A stretch of 64,000 nucleotides of DNA. Source: Chryseobacterium sp. S0630 (GTDB lineage Bacteria; Bacteroidota; Bacteroidia; Flavobacteriales; Weeksellaceae). The DNA is taken from NCBI RefSeq assembly GCF_024158915.1, contig NZ_JAMZGF010000012.1, positions 1-64,000 on the forward strand, in the 5' to 3' direction. Of the stretch, positions 8,700 through 18,679 are shown piece after piece. Both the position numbers and the translations under genes were made by a program. Each line of letters begins with the position of its first letter. Within the stretch, counting starts at the first letter, position 1. The notes beneath the pieces are model-generated. The model worked only from the letters and a program-made list of their open reading frames with translations, ran no database searches and was not told where the DNA came from.

Positions 8700-9863
8700 C
8701 TATCCTATTTTTCTACTGAAAGAATCCATCATCAGGCTCAGATCATCATTTCCTATTTCTTTTTTAAGGTCAGCGATTTTCAAAAATTCCTGATACAAAT
8801 AATCAAGTTCATTTTTGGTCACCTCAAAGCCAATATGTTTGAAACGGTAGGCCAATGCTGAACGTCCGCTTCTGGCTGTAAGAATAATGGAAGAGGCATT
8901 CACACCTACTTCGGCAGGATCAATGATTTCATACGTTTCTCTGTTTTTAATCACACCGTCCTGATGAATTCCTGAACTGTGAGCAAAGGCATTAGCTCCT
9001 ACGATAGCTTTGTTTGGCTGTACAGACATTCCCATCAGGTCAGACACCATCACACTCATTTCATTTAACATTCTGGAATTCACATCCGTATGCAGATTCA
9101 AGTCTTTATGCTGTTTTAAAATCATGACGACTTCTTCCAATGCTGTATTTCCTGCTCTTTCTCCCAATCCGTTGATCGTACATTCAATCTGACGTGCCCC
9201 GTTAATTGCTCCGGCAATAGAATTGGCAGTTGCCAGTCCCAAATCATTGTGACAATGGCATGAAAGCACTGCTTTTTCAATTCCTTTTACGTTTTCTCTC
9301 AGATATTTTATTTTCTGACCATACTCTTCCGGTAAGCAATATCCCGTGGTATCAGGAATATTAAGAACAGTGGCTCCTGCTTTGATCACCGCTTCACAAA
9401 CTCTTGCCAGGTACTCATTATCTGTTCTTCCGGCATCTTCTGCATAAAATTCAACGTCCTCCACATATGTTTTCGCATATCTTACTGCATCAGCGGCTCT
9501 TTCAATAATATCTTCTCTTGTGGAGTTGAATTTGTATTTAATATGAGAATCAGAAGTTCCGATTCCTGTATGGATTCTTGGTTTCTTTGCCAACTTCAGC
9601 GCTTCTGCAGCTACATCAATATCTTTTTTGTTCGCTCTTGTGAGTCCGCAAACCTTCGCATTTTTTACCAGCTTTGAAATTTCTGAAACCGATTCAAAAT
9701 CTCCGGGGCTGGAAATTGGGAATCCTGCCTCGATAATATCAATCCCTAATTCATCAAGCCTTTCAGCAATAATCAGTTTTTGTTCCGTATTCAGTTTGCA
9801 TCCCGGAACCTGTTCCCCATCTCTCAGTGTCGTATCAAAAATTTCGATTTTTTCGGAATTCAT
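8700..9863 (-). CDS. leuA: 2-isopropylmalate synthase, short form without regulatory domain
   Basis: Condenses acetyl-CoA with 2-ketoisovalerate in the first committed step of leucine synthesis. The 387-residue protein has the HMGL-like barrel motifs [13 protein letters not shown] (residue 9 onward), [15 protein letters not shown] and [10 protein letters not shown], then a linker region ending at SFSRKIG. The usual C-terminal LeuA dimer domain, roughly 130 residues that bind leucine in enterobacterial enzymes, is absent, so feedback inhibition by that route is not expected. It is the first gene of leuACDB, with a -7 box about 30 bases upstream. Confidence 0.93.
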   Translation of the reverse strand: MNSEKIEIFDTTLRDGEQVPGCKLNTEQKLIIAERLDELGIDIIEAGFPISSPGDFESVSEISKLVKNAKVCGLTRANKKDIDVAAEALKLAKKPRIHTGIGTSDSHIKYKFNSTREDIIERAADAVRYAKTYVEDVEFYAEDAGRTDNEYLARVCEAVIKAGATVLNIPDTTGYCLPEEYGQKIKYLRENVKGIEKAVLSCHCHNDLGLATANSIAGAINGARQIECTINGLGERAGNTALEEVVMILKQHKDLNLHTDVNSRMLNEMSVMVSDLMGMSVQPNKAIVGANAFAHSSGIHQDGVIKNRETYEIIDPAEVGVNASSIILTARSGRSALAYRFKHIGFEVTKNELDYLYQEFLKIADLKKEIGNDDLSLMMDSFSRKIG

Positions 9864-9891
9864 AAGTGAAGTTTTTTACTTAATTTTGGCT

Positions 9892-9899
9892 CAAAACTA
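9892..9899 (-). promoter_or_regulatory. -7 promoter element of the leu operon (TAGTTTTG)
   Basis: Exact TAnnTTTG match on the minus strand, 28 bases before the leuA ATG. The leader this predicts is too short to hold a leader-peptide attenuator, unlike the his operon in this window. Confidence 0.6.
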
Positions 9900-10011
9900 C
9901 AACTTGCGATATTTTTTTATTTTCACTTTTTCTGAAAATTACAATATTCAACAGCTCGAAAAACAATTGTATTTATTTATTAATCAATAATTTAATTCCC
10001 CCAAATTTACA

Positions 10012-11556
10012 ATGGCAGAATTGCAGAAAGATTTTTTGTTTGTACTGGTAAAGTCATTGACCACCTCTGAAAAAAGACAGTTTAAGTTATACGTAAACCG
10101 TCTCGGAATTAATGTAGATGCCAAATTTCTATTGTTATTTTCTGAAATGGATAAGATGAAGGAATATGATGAAAGCATTATCATTGAGAAAAAAATTTCC
10201 ACCAAGCAGCAGCTTTCCAACCTTAAGGCTCACCTTTACAAACAGATTCTGGTGAGTCTCCGTATGAACCCGAGTCATCAGAACTACAGAATCCAGCTTC
10301 GTGAACAGTTGGATTTTGCAAACATTCTGTATCAGAAAGGGCTTTATAAGCAGGCTTTAAAGATATTGGACAAGACCAAGCAGACAGCTCTGGAACTGGA
10401 TGAAAAAAGTATCGCTTCGGAAATTATAGACCTTGAAAAAGTAATTGAATCCCAATTTATTACAAGAAGTATTGAAGGCCGTGCCGAAGAGCTTATCAAG
10501 CAGTCTCAGGAGATCAGTAAACAAAACCGCTATACGACAAAACTATCCAATCTTTCGCTGAAATTATACAGTGAGATGCTTACCCATGGCTATGTAAAAA
10601 ACGATGCAGACCGACAGGAAGTGCTGGATGTTTTTAACTCCGAAATTAAAAACATCAACCCTGAGAAACTGAATTTCACCGAAAAACTATGGTATTACAA
10701 AGCCCATGTCTGGAAAAACCAGCTTTTACAGGATTATAAATACACGTTGAAATATGCCTATCAGTGGGTGGATCTTTTTCATAAAAAACCTGAAATGATC
10801 TACAGCCATCCTGTATGGTATATTAAAGGGAATACTTATTTGCTGAAAATCCTGTTTTTATATGGAAATATTGATATTCTGGAAGAACATTTTCAGAATT
10901 TCAATAAAATGGTACATGCGGAGAATTTTGTTCAGAATGAGAACCTTCAGTCTCTTATTTTTCTTACTCAGTACAATACGCTGATGAATATTCACTTTGT
11001 AAAAGGAGAATTCTTCACAGGGACCAAGCTTATTCCTGAAGTGGAATTAAAAATGGAAAAGCTTAGAGAAAGGATTGATGAGCACCATTTTATGATTCTG
11101 TATCTTAAAATGGCTGCCATGTTTTTCGGCAGTAAAATGTTTGAAAAATCCATTGAGTATTCTATGAGAGTCATAGAATCCAGAGGAAATGTACAGGAAG
11201 ATCTTTTGTTTCATACCAGAATCCTGATCTTAATGGCAAAATATGAGTCTGGAAATGATGAAGATTATGATGAATTTATTGCTTCTACCTTGAAGTTTGC
11301 CCGAAAGATGAAGAAGCCGGAAGAATTCCATTTTGAAAGCATTCAGTTTTTTAAGAACCTGAATAATCAGGTGCCGGATCAAAGACAGAAAGCATTTGAA
11401 AGTTTTGATAAAAAGCTGGAAGAGTATTCCAATAATGAATATTACAGACGTTCATTATTCTATATTGATATCCATGGATGGATTAAATCTAAAGTTCAGA
11501 ATGTGGATGTAATTGAAATTATCAAGCAGAAAGTAAAGTATAAAAGAAAACATTAA
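10012..11556 (+). CDS. Cytosolic helical-repeat protein of unknown function
   Basis: The 514-residue protein is all-helical, with repeated pairs spaced like TPR units (for example LYQKGLYKQALKILDKTKQ near residues 104-122 and FGSKMFEKSIEYSMRVIES near 366-384). It has no signal peptide or membrane segment. The N-terminal part (LVKSLTTSEKRQFKLYVNRLG) looks like a separate helical cap. It resembles conserved Bacteroidetes hypotheticals. It is transcribed divergently from leuA, with about 150 bases between. No enzymatic motif is seen; a scaffold role is only a guess. Confidence 0.85.
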   Translation: MAELQKDFLFVLVKSLTTSEKRQFKLYVNRLGINVDAKFLLLFSEMDKMKEYDESIIIEKKISTKQQLSNLKAHLYKQILVSLRMNPSHQNYRIQLREQLDFANILYQKGLYKQALKILDKTKQTALELDEKSIASEIIDLEKVIESQFITRSIEGRAEELIKQSQEISKQNRYTTKLSNLSLKLYSEMLTHGYVKNDADRQEVLDVFNSEIKNINPEKLNFTEKLWYYKAHVWKNQLLQDYKYTLKYAYQWVDLFHKKPEMIYSHPVWYIKGNTYLLKILFLYGNIDILEEHFQNFNKMVHAENFVQNENLQSLIFLTQYNTLMNIHFVKGEFFTGTKLIPEVELKMEKLRERIDEHHFMILYLKMAAMFFGSKMFEKSIEYSMRVIESRGNVQEDLLFHTRILILMAKYESGNDEDYDEFIASTLKFARKMKKPEEFHFESIQFFKNLNNQVPDQRQKAFESFDKKLEEYSNNEYYRRSLFYIDIHGWIKSKVQNVDVIEIIKQKVKYKRKH

Positions 11557-11652
11557 TTAAAACAACATAAAATACTATATTTAAATATTTTAACACATTT
11601 TATTTAATGTAAAATTGAATGTTAAAAATAATTAATTTCTAAAAAAAATAAT

Positions 11653-11723
11653 TTCTCGCAGACTGAGCTGATTTCGCAGATCAACATAAAAAATCTGCTT
11701 CATTTGCTACATCTGCGAGAGAA
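11653..11723. repeat. Palindromic intergenic repeat (family E)
   Basis: The ends TTCTCGCAGA and TCTGCGAGAGAA are inverted copies. A second pair (CGCAGAT and ATCTGC) lies inside. No reading frame. One copy was seen in the window. Confidence 0.5.
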
Positions 11724-11821
11724 TAAAATCATCTAAAATTGTAAAACGCAATATTTTAATTTCATTACTTTCCGATAAGGAAATATAAAAAACATTTAAA
11801 ATATTAATATTTACAGCATGT

Positions 11822-11986
11822 ATTAACAGGTCGCTCCTCTGGAGCTTTATTTTACGAGGACTTCATTTTTTTCTATTAGCAGTAAATCCCGATGGGATTA
11901 AAAAGTCCAGCTCCAATAGGAGCTAACGGTTAATAGGACGTATTTGTTTTAAAATTATTATAGCTCCGTAGGAGCGACCTGTTAAT
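11822..11986. repeat. Structured palindromic repeat, family A, copy 1
   Basis: A 165-bp element bounded by 17-bp perfect inverted ends (ATTAACAGGTCGCTCCT / AGGAGCGACCTGTTAAT), extended to about 25 bp with two mismatches. Inside are two more small dyads, ATCCCGATGGGAT and AGCTCCAATAGGAGCT. A second copy lies at 31825-31981. Neither encodes a protein. Confidence 0.8.
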
Positions 11987-12017
11987 TATGCTTTGATTTA
12001 ATCAGACAAAAACGATT

Positions 12018-12992
12018 TTATTTGTACAGGTTTTCTATAAAATTCAGTGCATTTTTATGACTGATTTTTTCAACCAGTTCTGATGAAAATCGTTCTTCAA
12101 TTTCTTTATTGATGACAGGATATCCAGATGCATTGGAATGCTCCGGAAAGAAAAAAGGATGGCGGGATTTGTCCGGATGATCCTTCCAATAGAAATAATC
12201 TGCTCCATAGGCAATGCTGTCTTCTCCTCCAAGATCCAAACCATATTGAATATGTTCGTACAGTCTTTCCGGATGATCAATATCCACATAATCTTTGATA
12301 AAATTCAGACCTATTAAGCCTTTTCTGTTGATTACTTCCTTTGCCAGTTCATCAGGAAGGTTTCTGTTGTTTTTATAAACGGACCTGTAGTTGGAATGGC
12401 TCGCCAGAATAGGAATTGAGTAATTTTTCTGGTCAATATAAGTGAAAATATCATAGGCCAGCTGATCACTTGTATGAGCTAAATCAATAGCAATTTTACG
12501 GTCAGCAATATAATCGATCAGCACTTTTCCATCGTCCTTTAAGCCGGCCGTGGCATTATTTCCGCCTCCAAAACGATTTTCAAGATGATGGGTAATTCCG
12601 ATATAAAAAACTTTCTGGGTATTTTCAATAATGGTTTCCAGATTTTTGAATCCGGATTCCAGACTTTGGCTTTCATCACAGAAAGCAGAAGCATTCTCTA
12701 TAGAAGCAATAACTCCTACCCGGTTTTTATTCTCCAAATCATTGTGATTGCCTTTATTAAAAAGGAAAAAGTTCTCATTTTTAATTAATTTTGAAAATAA
12801 TTTGCTTTGTTCCAGACCATGAACTGTACTATTCGCTCCTGTTCCTGCGTACATAGCCATCACCTGAAGTTTTACATTTCCTTCATGTAAATAAGGTAGT
12901 GAACAGCCAATTTCTTTGTCATCAATAGCCGCATCGGATCTTAGCAGATAATATAATAAATCGCAATGCAAGTCAACATTTATAGCATTCAT
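12018..12992 (-). CDS. Peptidase M19 (membrane dipeptidase family) enzyme
   Basis: Hydrolyses dipeptides, possibly including D-amino-acid or peptidoglycan-derived ones, with two zinc ions. The 324-residue protein shows the family landmarks: the first metal motif DLHCD (residues 7-11), the glutamate in VIASIENASAF, IAIDLAHTS, ASHSNYRSVYKNNRNL and GADYFYW. There is no signal peptide, so it is probably cytosolic. It stands alone between two intergenic regions. Family call firm, substrate unknown. Confidence 0.9.
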   Translation of the reverse strand: MNAINVDLHCDLLYYLLRSDAAIDDKEIGCSLPYLHEGNVKLQVMAMYAGTGANSTVHGLEQSKLFSKLIKNENFFLFNKGNHNDLENKNRVGVIASIENASAFCDESQSLESGFKNLETIIENTQKVFYIGITHHLENRFGGGNNATAGLKDDGKVLIDYIADRKIAIDLAHTSDQLAYDIFTYIDQKNYSIPILASHSNYRSVYKNNRNLPDELAKEVINRKGLIGLNFIKDYVDIDHPERLYEHIQYGLDLGGEDSIAYGADYFYWKDHPDKSRHPFFFPEHSNASGYPVINKEIEERFSSELVEKISHKNALNFIENLYK

Positions 12993-13203
12993 ATTAATTT
13001 GTAATTTATTTGTTGTTAAAGACTTACAAAAAGAATAAAGATCTTAATATTGGCATTATCATTAATAAAAAATCAAAGGTATTTTTCTATGAAAAACGAA
13101 ATATGGAATTCAGTGAGACTAAAACCATCTGCATCTTTTACATTTTTAATATTAATTCTCATTCTAAATATGTGCTAATATAGTATTTTATCTAAAAATT
13201 CCG

Positions 13204-13211
13204 TATTTTTG
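13204..13211 (+). promoter_or_regulatory. -7 promoter element of thrS (TATTTTTG)
   Basis: Exact TAnnTTTG match 24 bases before the thrS ATG. The leader is short, so a tRNA-sensing leader is unlikely. Confidence 0.65.
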
Positions 13212-13235
13212 CATCTTAAAATTTCTTAGTAAACA

Positions 13236-15155
13236 ATGATAAAAATTACACTTCCAGACAATAGTGTCAAAGAATTCGAAGGAGCAGTGACTCCTCTAGA
13301 TGTGGCAAAATCTATAAGCGAGGGATTGGCTAGAAACACCATTTCCGCAATTGTTAATGACAAACAAGTAGAAACAACCACACCTATAACCACGGATTCT
13401 ACGGTACAGCTTTTGACATGGAATGATGATCTTGGAAAGAAGGCTTTCTGGCACTCTTCTGCCCACCTTTTGGCGCAGGCAATCCTTGAGTTTTATCCTG
13501 ATGCTAAGTTGACCATCGGTCCTGCTATTGAAAGCGGATTCTATTATGACGTAGATTTCGGGGATGAAAGCTTATCTGAAAAAGATTTTGAAAAGATTGA
13601 GAAAAAGATCTTAGAAAATGCGAAGAAAGGTTCTACCTTCTCTCTATACCCGGTTTCTAAAGATGAGGCTTTAAAAACGTATGCAGACAATCCGTATAAA
13701 GTTGAATTGATCTCTAATCTTAATGATGGAGAAATCACTTTTGTAACGCACGATAACTTCACAGATTTATGTCGTGGTGGTCACATCCCGAATACAGGAA
13801 TCGTAAAAGCGGTTAAAATATTAAATGCAGCAGGAGCTTATTGGAGAGGTAATGAAAAGAACCCTCAATTAACAAGAGTATATGGTATTTCTTTCCCTAA
13901 GCAGAAAGATCTTACTGAATATCTTGAAAGATTGGAAGAAGCTAAAAGAAGAGACCACAGAAAATTAGGTAAAGAACTTGGAATTTTTGCATTCTCTGAA
14001 AAAGTAGGTGCAGGTTTACCACTTTGGTTGCCAAAAGGGACTGCTTTAAGAAGAAAACTGGAAAATTTCCTTTCTGATGCTCAGAAAAAAGGAGGTTATG
14101 AATTCGTAATGTCTCCACATATCGGGGCAAAAGAATTATATGTAACTTCAGGACACTGGGATAAATATGGAGAAGATAGCTTCCAGCCGATTAAAACTCC
14201 GAACGAAGGAGAAGAATTTTTGTTGAAGCCAATGAACTGTCCTCACCACTGTGAAATCTACAAAACTTCACAATGGAGCTACAGAGATTTACCAAAAAGA
14301 TATGCAGAATTTGGTACTGTTTACAGATATGAGCAAAGTGGAGAACTTCACGGTTTAACGAGAGTTCGTGGATTTACTCAGGATGACGCTCACCTTTTCT
14401 GTACTCCGGATCAGCTTTCTGAAGAATTTGAAAAAGTAATTGATTTAACGCTTTATGTGTTCAAATCTTTAGGTTTTGAAGATTTTGTCACTCAGGTTTC
14501 ATTAAGAGATCCTGAAAACAAACAAAAATATATCGGTTCCGATGAAAATTGGGAGAAAGCAGAAAGTGCGATCATCAATGCAGCTCAAAAGAAAGGTTTA
14601 AAAACAGTAGTAGAATACGGAGAAGCGGCATTCTACGGTCCTAAACTTGACTTCATGGTGAAAGATGCTTTAGGAAGAAAATGGCAGCTTGGAACTATCC
14701 AGGTAGACTATAACCTTCCGGAAAGATTTGATCTTCATTATATTGGAAATGATAATGAGAAACACAGACCGGTAATGATTCACAGAGCACCATTCGGTTC
14801 TATGGAGCGTTTTATTGCTATTTTGCTGGAAAATACTGCAGGTGATTTCCCATTATGGCTAAGCCCGGATCAGTTTATTATTCTACCAATCAGTGAAAAA
14901 TATGTAGATTATTCAAAAAAAGTTTCACAATTTTTGGAAAATCACGATATTAGCGGTCAGATTGATGACAGAAACGAGAAGACAGGTAAAAAGATCCGTG
15001 ATGCGGAATTGAATAAAATTCCTTTCATGCTTGTAGTAGGAGAAAATGAAGAAAAAGAAGGCACGATTTCTGTAAGAAGACGTGGAGAAGGAGATCTTGG
15101 AGTAATGAAGATGGAGGATTTCGTTGCTTACTTCAAAAAAGAAGCAGCCATATAA
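13236..15155 (+). CDS. thrS: Threonyl-tRNA synthetase
   Basis: Attaches threonine to tRNA-Thr. Full-length at 639 residues. Order: TGS domain (1-60), second additional editing domain with [11 protein letters not shown] (75-85) and the [11 protein letters not shown] motif, class II catalytic core with zinc ligands in [10 protein letters not shown] and the motif 2 region [18 protein letters not shown], motif 3 [15 protein letters not shown], then the anticodon-binding domain from about residue 540. The next gene is infC after about 110 bases, the conserved order in many bacteria. Confidence 0.98.
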   Translation: MIKITLPDNSVKEFEGAVTPLDVAKSISEGLARNTISAIVNDKQVETTTPITTDSTVQLLTWNDDLGKKAFWHSSAHLLAQAILEFYPDAKLTIGPAIESGFYYDVDFGDESLSEKDFEKIEKKILENAKKGSTFSLYPVSKDEALKTYADNPYKVELISNLNDGEITFVTHDNFTDLCRGGHIPNTGIVKAVKILNAAGAYWRGNEKNPQLTRVYGISFPKQKDLTEYLERLEEAKRRDHRKLGKELGIFAFSEKVGAGLPLWLPKGTALRRKLENFLSDAQKKGGYEFVMSPHIGAKELYVTSGHWDKYGEDSFQPIKTPNEGEEFLLKPMNCPHHCEIYKTSQWSYRDLPKRYAEFGTVYRYEQSGELHGLTRVRGFTQDDAHLFCTPDQLSEEFEKVIDLTLYVFKSLGFEDFVTQVSLRDPENKQKYIGSDENWEKAESAIINAAQKKGLKTVVEYGEAAFYGPKLDFMVKDALGRKWQLGTIQVDYNLPERFDLHYIGNDNEKHRPVMIHRAPFGSMERFIAILLENTAGDFPLWLSPDQFIILPISEKYVDYSKKVSQFLENHDISGQIDDRNEKTGKKIRDAELNKIPFMLVVGENEEKEGTISVRRRGEGDLGVMKMEDFVAYFKKEAAI

Positions 15156-15267
15156 ATTTTAAATTAAAAGATTGAAGGATTCAAAAATTAAATAATTAAT
15201 GGAATCTTTCAATTTTAAATATTTAAATCAATTAAATTAAGTAATTAACCAATAAAATTATAATACA

Positions 15268-15828
15268 ATAGCACAAAGATTTAACAACAGGGGCCCACAG
15301 AGACGTCCGGTACAAGAGGACTTACACTTGATCAACGATAAAATTCGTGTGAGAGAGCTTCGTTTAGTGGGCGATAACGTAGAGCCAGGAATTTACCCAA
15401 TTGACAAAGCAAGACAAATTGCTGCGGAACAGGAATTGGATTTAGTAGTAATTTCTGACAAGGCAGAACCATTTATTGCAAGAGTATTGGAATACAAGAA
15501 ATTCTTATACGAGCAAAAGAAAAAACAGAAGGAACTTAAAGCTAAGCAGGTAAAAGTGGTAGTAAAAGAGATCCGTTTCGGACCTCAGACTGACGATCAC
15601 GATTACGAATTCAAAAAGAAGCATGCTGAAAAATTCCTTGAAGAAGGTTCTAAATTAAAAACCTACGTATTTTTTAAAGGACGTTCGATTATCTTTAAAG
15701 ACCAGGGAGAAATTTTGCTTTTAAAACTTGCTCAGGAACTAGAGCACGTGGGTAAAGTAGACCAGCTTCCTAAACTTGAAGGAAAAAGAATGATTATGAT
15801 GATGAGTCCTAAAAAACCAGCAAAATAA
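15268..15828 (+). CDS. infC: Translation initiation factor IF-3, likely AUA start
   Basis: IF-3 binds the 30S subunit, blocks premature 50S joining and proofreads the start codon. The N-domain ([16 protein letters not shown]) and C-domain ([18 protein letters not shown] and [16 protein letters not shown]) are both present. The first standard start in frame is a TTG at 15328, which would cut into the N-terminal extension. Reading back, the frame stays open to a TAA at 15253 with no ATG, GTG or TTG. ATA at 15268 gives [14 protein letters not shown], a typical basic IF-3 tail, and 186 residues. Non-standard infC starts are known in other bacteria, where they allow IF-3 to limit its own synthesis. 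Confidence 0.88.
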   Translation: MAQRFNNRGPQRRPVQEDLHLINDKIRVRELRLVGDNVEPGIYPIDKARQIAAEQELDLVVISDKAEPFIARVLEYKKFLYEQKKKQKELKAKQVKVVVKEIRFGPQTDDHDYEFKKKHAEKFLEEGSKLKTYVFFKGRSIIFKDQGEILLLKLAQELEHVGKVDQLPKLEGKRMIMMMSPKKPAK

Positions 15829-15847
15829 TTAAGTCATTATTTTATAT

Positions 15848-15880
15848 AAAAAAACCTCAAAGTAATTTGAGGTTTTTTTA
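15848..15880 (+). terminator. Rho-independent terminator after infC
   Basis: A 14-bp stem (AAAAAAACCTCAAA / TTTGAGGTTTTTTT) with a GTAA loop, ending in T residues. It ends the thrS-infC unit, so rpmI and rplT must be transcribed separately. Confidence 0.85.
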
Positions 15881-15923
15881 TGCTTACATTTTCAAAAGAG
15901 ATTGCCCCGGACTACTCTATTGT

Positions 15924-16487
15924 TTATCCTTCAAAATCTCCACAGTCATGTTCTGTGAAAAGTGGCAAAGCTTTTTTTGTGGTAAAATATTTTGATATTC
16001 TTTTGTTCTTTAATTCCAGCTTTTTGCCTTCTATCACAAGTTCATAAACGGGTGCTTTATCTATTTGAGTTAAAATATAGGTTCTCTCCGGTGTTTTAAA
16101 AATAGTTTTACCTCCTTCATTAGAGAATGAAAAATCACTAATTTCAAAACTGTCTTTTTCATCACAAACATTGGTCCATTTGATTTGACTCTTTGTTATA
16201 GAAAGACTTGTCAAATCGCATGAATAGCAGTTTCCCGAAAATTCTATCCCATATTTTTCGTACACGTCTGTACTCTTGTTGTTCAAGAGATCAATCGGAA
16301 CCAATGTTGAAAAATCAGCTGGTATTTCTACTGGTTCCGGATCATTATTCACTGCTTTCGGTTTAGATGCTACAACATCTTTTTTGGTGTCCGGAGAAAT
16401 ATTTGTTTCTACTTTTTTGTCTGTAGCGGGTGAACAGGATGCTAATAAAGCAGTCACAACTGAAAGGCTGATTATTAAGTTTTTCAT
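15924..16487 (-). CDS. Lipoprotein of unknown function
   Basis: The start MKNLIISLSVV is chosen because the lipoprotein signal peptide begins there, with lipobox LASC and a following SPATDKK. An in-frame ATG 87 bases further upstream would place a long polar stretch before the signal. The mature part has a Thr/Asp/Lys/Pro-rich linker, then a compact domain with a CYSCDL pair. No family is recognised. It is convergent with infC. Confidence 0.75.
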   Translation of the reverse strand: MKNLIISLSVVTALLASCSPATDKKVETNISPDTKKDVVASKPKAVNNDPEPVEIPADFSTLVPIDLLNNKSTDVYEKYGIEFSGNCYSCDLTSLSITKSQIKWTNVCDEKDSFEISDFSFSNEGGKTIFKTPERTYILTQIDKAPVYELVIEGKKLELKNKRISKYFTTKKALPLFTEHDCGDFEG

Positions 16488-16647
16488 TTTTATAAAGTAA
16501 ATTACAATATTGGTTTTATTATTTTGTAAAATTCTCCAAAATCCATCGTTCAATATATCCCTGTTTTCAGCCATTTATTCCCTATATCAGGCAGTTTTTG
16601 TTGGCTTCTGATCTGAATACTGATACATTTGCCCCAAAATATAGAAA

Positions 16648-17721
16648 ATGAAAATACTCAATCAAATTTTTATATCATCTATGGTTGTTCTTGCAGGATG
16701 CAACCAGCAGAATAAAAAATCAGAAACGGATAAAGCAGAAACTGAAGTTAAGCAAAAAACAATAACCCTTGGTGATTTCAAAAAAATAAAAGGGGTGGAT
16801 AATGTTCAGGAGGTACCGTTTCAATTATTTACCCAACTGGATTCTATACAGTTTTTTGTAACGCCGAGTAAGGATGCGGCCCATTTGAAAATGCCTTACA
16901 ATAAGTTCGATAATTATTATGGATTCGAAGAGTTTGAGGATTTTTATTCTATTCACTACAGCATTAATAATAACATTTCGAACAGCATTGAAGCTTTTGT
17001 TTTGAAATCGGAATTCACGCCTTCTTTTGAACTGACTTTAAAAGATGTGGATCTTTATGAGATTCGAAGCAGCACATTTAAAAAATCATCTGATTTTAAA
17101 AACAAGTCTTTTAAAAAATTTGGAACTATTGCTGAGATTTCAGAGCAGGAATTTAAAGCCAATTCAAAAAAAAGAATGGGTGAAGCATTGGTAAAAAATC
17201 CGAATATACAACTACAGGAAGGCAACTGGGTATACAAAGAAAATGGCAGAGAAGAAGTGATTACCCAACATGAAAATATATCCACAGAAACCGGACCTCT
17301 GGCTAATGAATATGTAGGAAGATCACCTTACTTAAACATGGAGGTTTTCAGAGAAAACTCTGATAAAGTTGTAGATTCTTACTATTCTTTTTTCAATATA
17401 AAAAATGCAGTATTGTTTGAACTCAGCACAAATGGTTATCCACAAATTCTTCCTTCCAAGAGCTGGGTTACCTGCATTTCATCTAACAATGATGTAGGAA
17501 GCGATTTTATCATCACTCAATACTTACCACAAACCAAGAAACAGGATAATCTTTTATACGTGAATTTCACCAAGTTCAAAATAGCTGATGACAAGAAGGC
17601 ATTCTGGACCGATAACGACACCTTTTATGCAGAAGTCTATCCTCTTAATTCAGCTTCTGGCAATGGTAAAAAGCAGAAAACAGTTTATATAAAAATCCAG
17701 CTGAAGGCTGATCTGTTTTAG
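16648..17721 (+). CDS. Lipoprotein of unknown function
   Basis: The 357-residue protein begins with a lipoprotein signal (lipobox VLAGC, followed by NQQNKKSE). A charged linker leads to a mixed domain of about 300 residues without motifs that I recognise. It is divergent from the lipoprotein gene before it. There is no clear promoter box. Outer membrane or periplasm is the expected place. Confidence 0.75.
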   Translation: MKILNQIFISSMVVLAGCNQQNKKSETDKAETEVKQKTITLGDFKKIKGVDNVQEVPFQLFTQLDSIQFFVTPSKDAAHLKMPYNKFDNYYGFEEFEDFYSIHYSINNNISNSIEAFVLKSEFTPSFELTLKDVDLYEIRSSTFKKSSDFKNKSFKKFGTIAEISEQEFKANSKKRMGEALVKNPNIQLQEGNWVYKENGREEVITQHENISTETGPLANEYVGRSPYLNMEVFRENSDKVVDSYYSFFNIKNAVLFELSTNGYPQILPSKSWVTCISSNNDVGSDFIITQYLPQTKKQDNLLYVNFTKFKIADDKKAFWTDNDTFYAEVYPLNSASGNGKKQKTVYIKIQLKADLF

Positions 17722-18030
17722 TAAGGAAACTGAGAGAATTAGGATCTCAATGAAAATACAATTTACATTTAAAGGAATATGAACTTGTGTAAACTTTTAT
17801 ATTTTGAAATAGTAAGATCGTATTAAGATGTTGAGAGTATTAAGACAAGCTCCGCTTTAAGCTTAAAGATAAGAATGATTCATCTTAACTATCCTTTATT
17901 TCTTAAACTCTTCTTAATGGTTTATTAGATAAAAATTTTAACAATTTCAATAATAAAAAACCCCTGAAATCAGCGAGTGTACAGGGAAATAAAGTCCAAT
18001 ATCTTTGCTGCAATAATTTAAAGAGATACA
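17722..18030 (+). other. Intergenic gap with degenerate repeat B, CCCCTG dyad and promoter
   Basis: From about 17820 to 17924 the sequence resembles family B repeats of the his operon (TTAAGATG near the left end, CTTAATGGTTTA at the right end). From 17961 to 17986 there is CCCCTGAAATCAG, a spacer and CAGGG, directly upstream of a TATCTTTG box at 18000-18007. That box drives the gene at 18031. Confidence 0.5.
18000..18007 (+). promoter_or_regulatory. -7 promoter element (TATCTTTG)
   Basis: Exact consensus match 23 bases before the ATG at 18031. A CCCCTG...CAGGG dyad at 17961-17986 covers the -33 region, so it could be a regulator site. Confidence 0.65.
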
Positions 18031-18597
18031 ATGAAAAAATTAAGTTTGACTGTCCTTTTTTGTTTATTAAGTTTTATGACTTTTGCACAATCGTTGAAAG
18101 TAGTTATTAAACAGGACGGAAAAGTAATACAGCCGGTAAATGATGTTTATGAACTGAAGAAATCTCCTTTCCTGTTTGAGATTACCTCTACCAATCTTGA
18201 AGGTTTTTTAGTGGGCGCTACTACAAATAAAGATATCTATGGTGCAGCTTTGGGTGTTTTAAATGCTGAAGTTCCATGGTTTCAGAATACAGGTATGGCA
18301 GAGGAACTTTATAACAAGGATAAAGAAATGTTTCTGATGGATTCTGCTCCTTCTTATTGGTATTATACGGATGCGAAAGATCACAGATTTGATAAAAATC
18401 CTAAAGGTAATGCAAAGCAATGGACTGCCACACGTACTATAACAAGGTTTTATGATATCATGGTAGACCAGCCTATCAATTTAAAAGATTTTGACGGCAG
18501 AGTTTTCATCCTGATGTATCAACCTGAATATAATGACGAATATGATTTAATAGGAAAGAAAAACCTGTTTCAGGCTGCGTTGAAATTCAAAGATTAA
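18031..18597 (+). CDS. Secreted or periplasmic protein of unknown function
   Basis: A signal peptide covers residues 1-19 (FMTFAQ cleavage). The remaining 169 residues look like a beta-rich domain (LKVVIKQDGKVIQPVNDVYELKKSPFLFEI) followed by an aromatic-rich region (APSYWYYTDAKDHRF). No family is recognised. A terminator follows, shared with the convergent response-regulator gene. Confidence 0.75.
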   Translation: MKKLSLTVLFCLLSFMTFAQSLKVVIKQDGKVIQPVNDVYELKKSPFLFEITSTNLEGFLVGATTNKDIYGAALGVLNAEVPWFQNTGMAEELYNKDKEMFLMDSAPSYWYYTDAKDHRFDKNPKGNAKQWTATRTITRFYDIMVDQPINLKDFDGRVFILMYQPEYNDEYDLIGKKNLFQAALKFKD

Positions 18598-18628
18598 AAC
18601 AAACACACCAATTATTTGATTATATAAG

Positions 18629-18668
18629 AAAAAGGTCTGCTTTTACGATGTAAGCAGGCCTTTTTTGT
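18629..18668. terminator. Bidirectional terminator
   Basis: A stem of AAGGTCTGCTT with AAGCAGGCCTT (one G-U pair) around a short loop, flanked by A and T runs on both sides. It serves the gene ending at 18597 and the convergent regulator gene ending at 18680. Confidence 0.75.
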
Positions 18669-18679
18669 AGATGAATATT

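Noticed and set aside
11653..11986. CRISPR array or integron-like array
   Set aside because: The repeats here are palindromic elements of different families, with no regular spacer pattern and no cas or integrase gene in the window.
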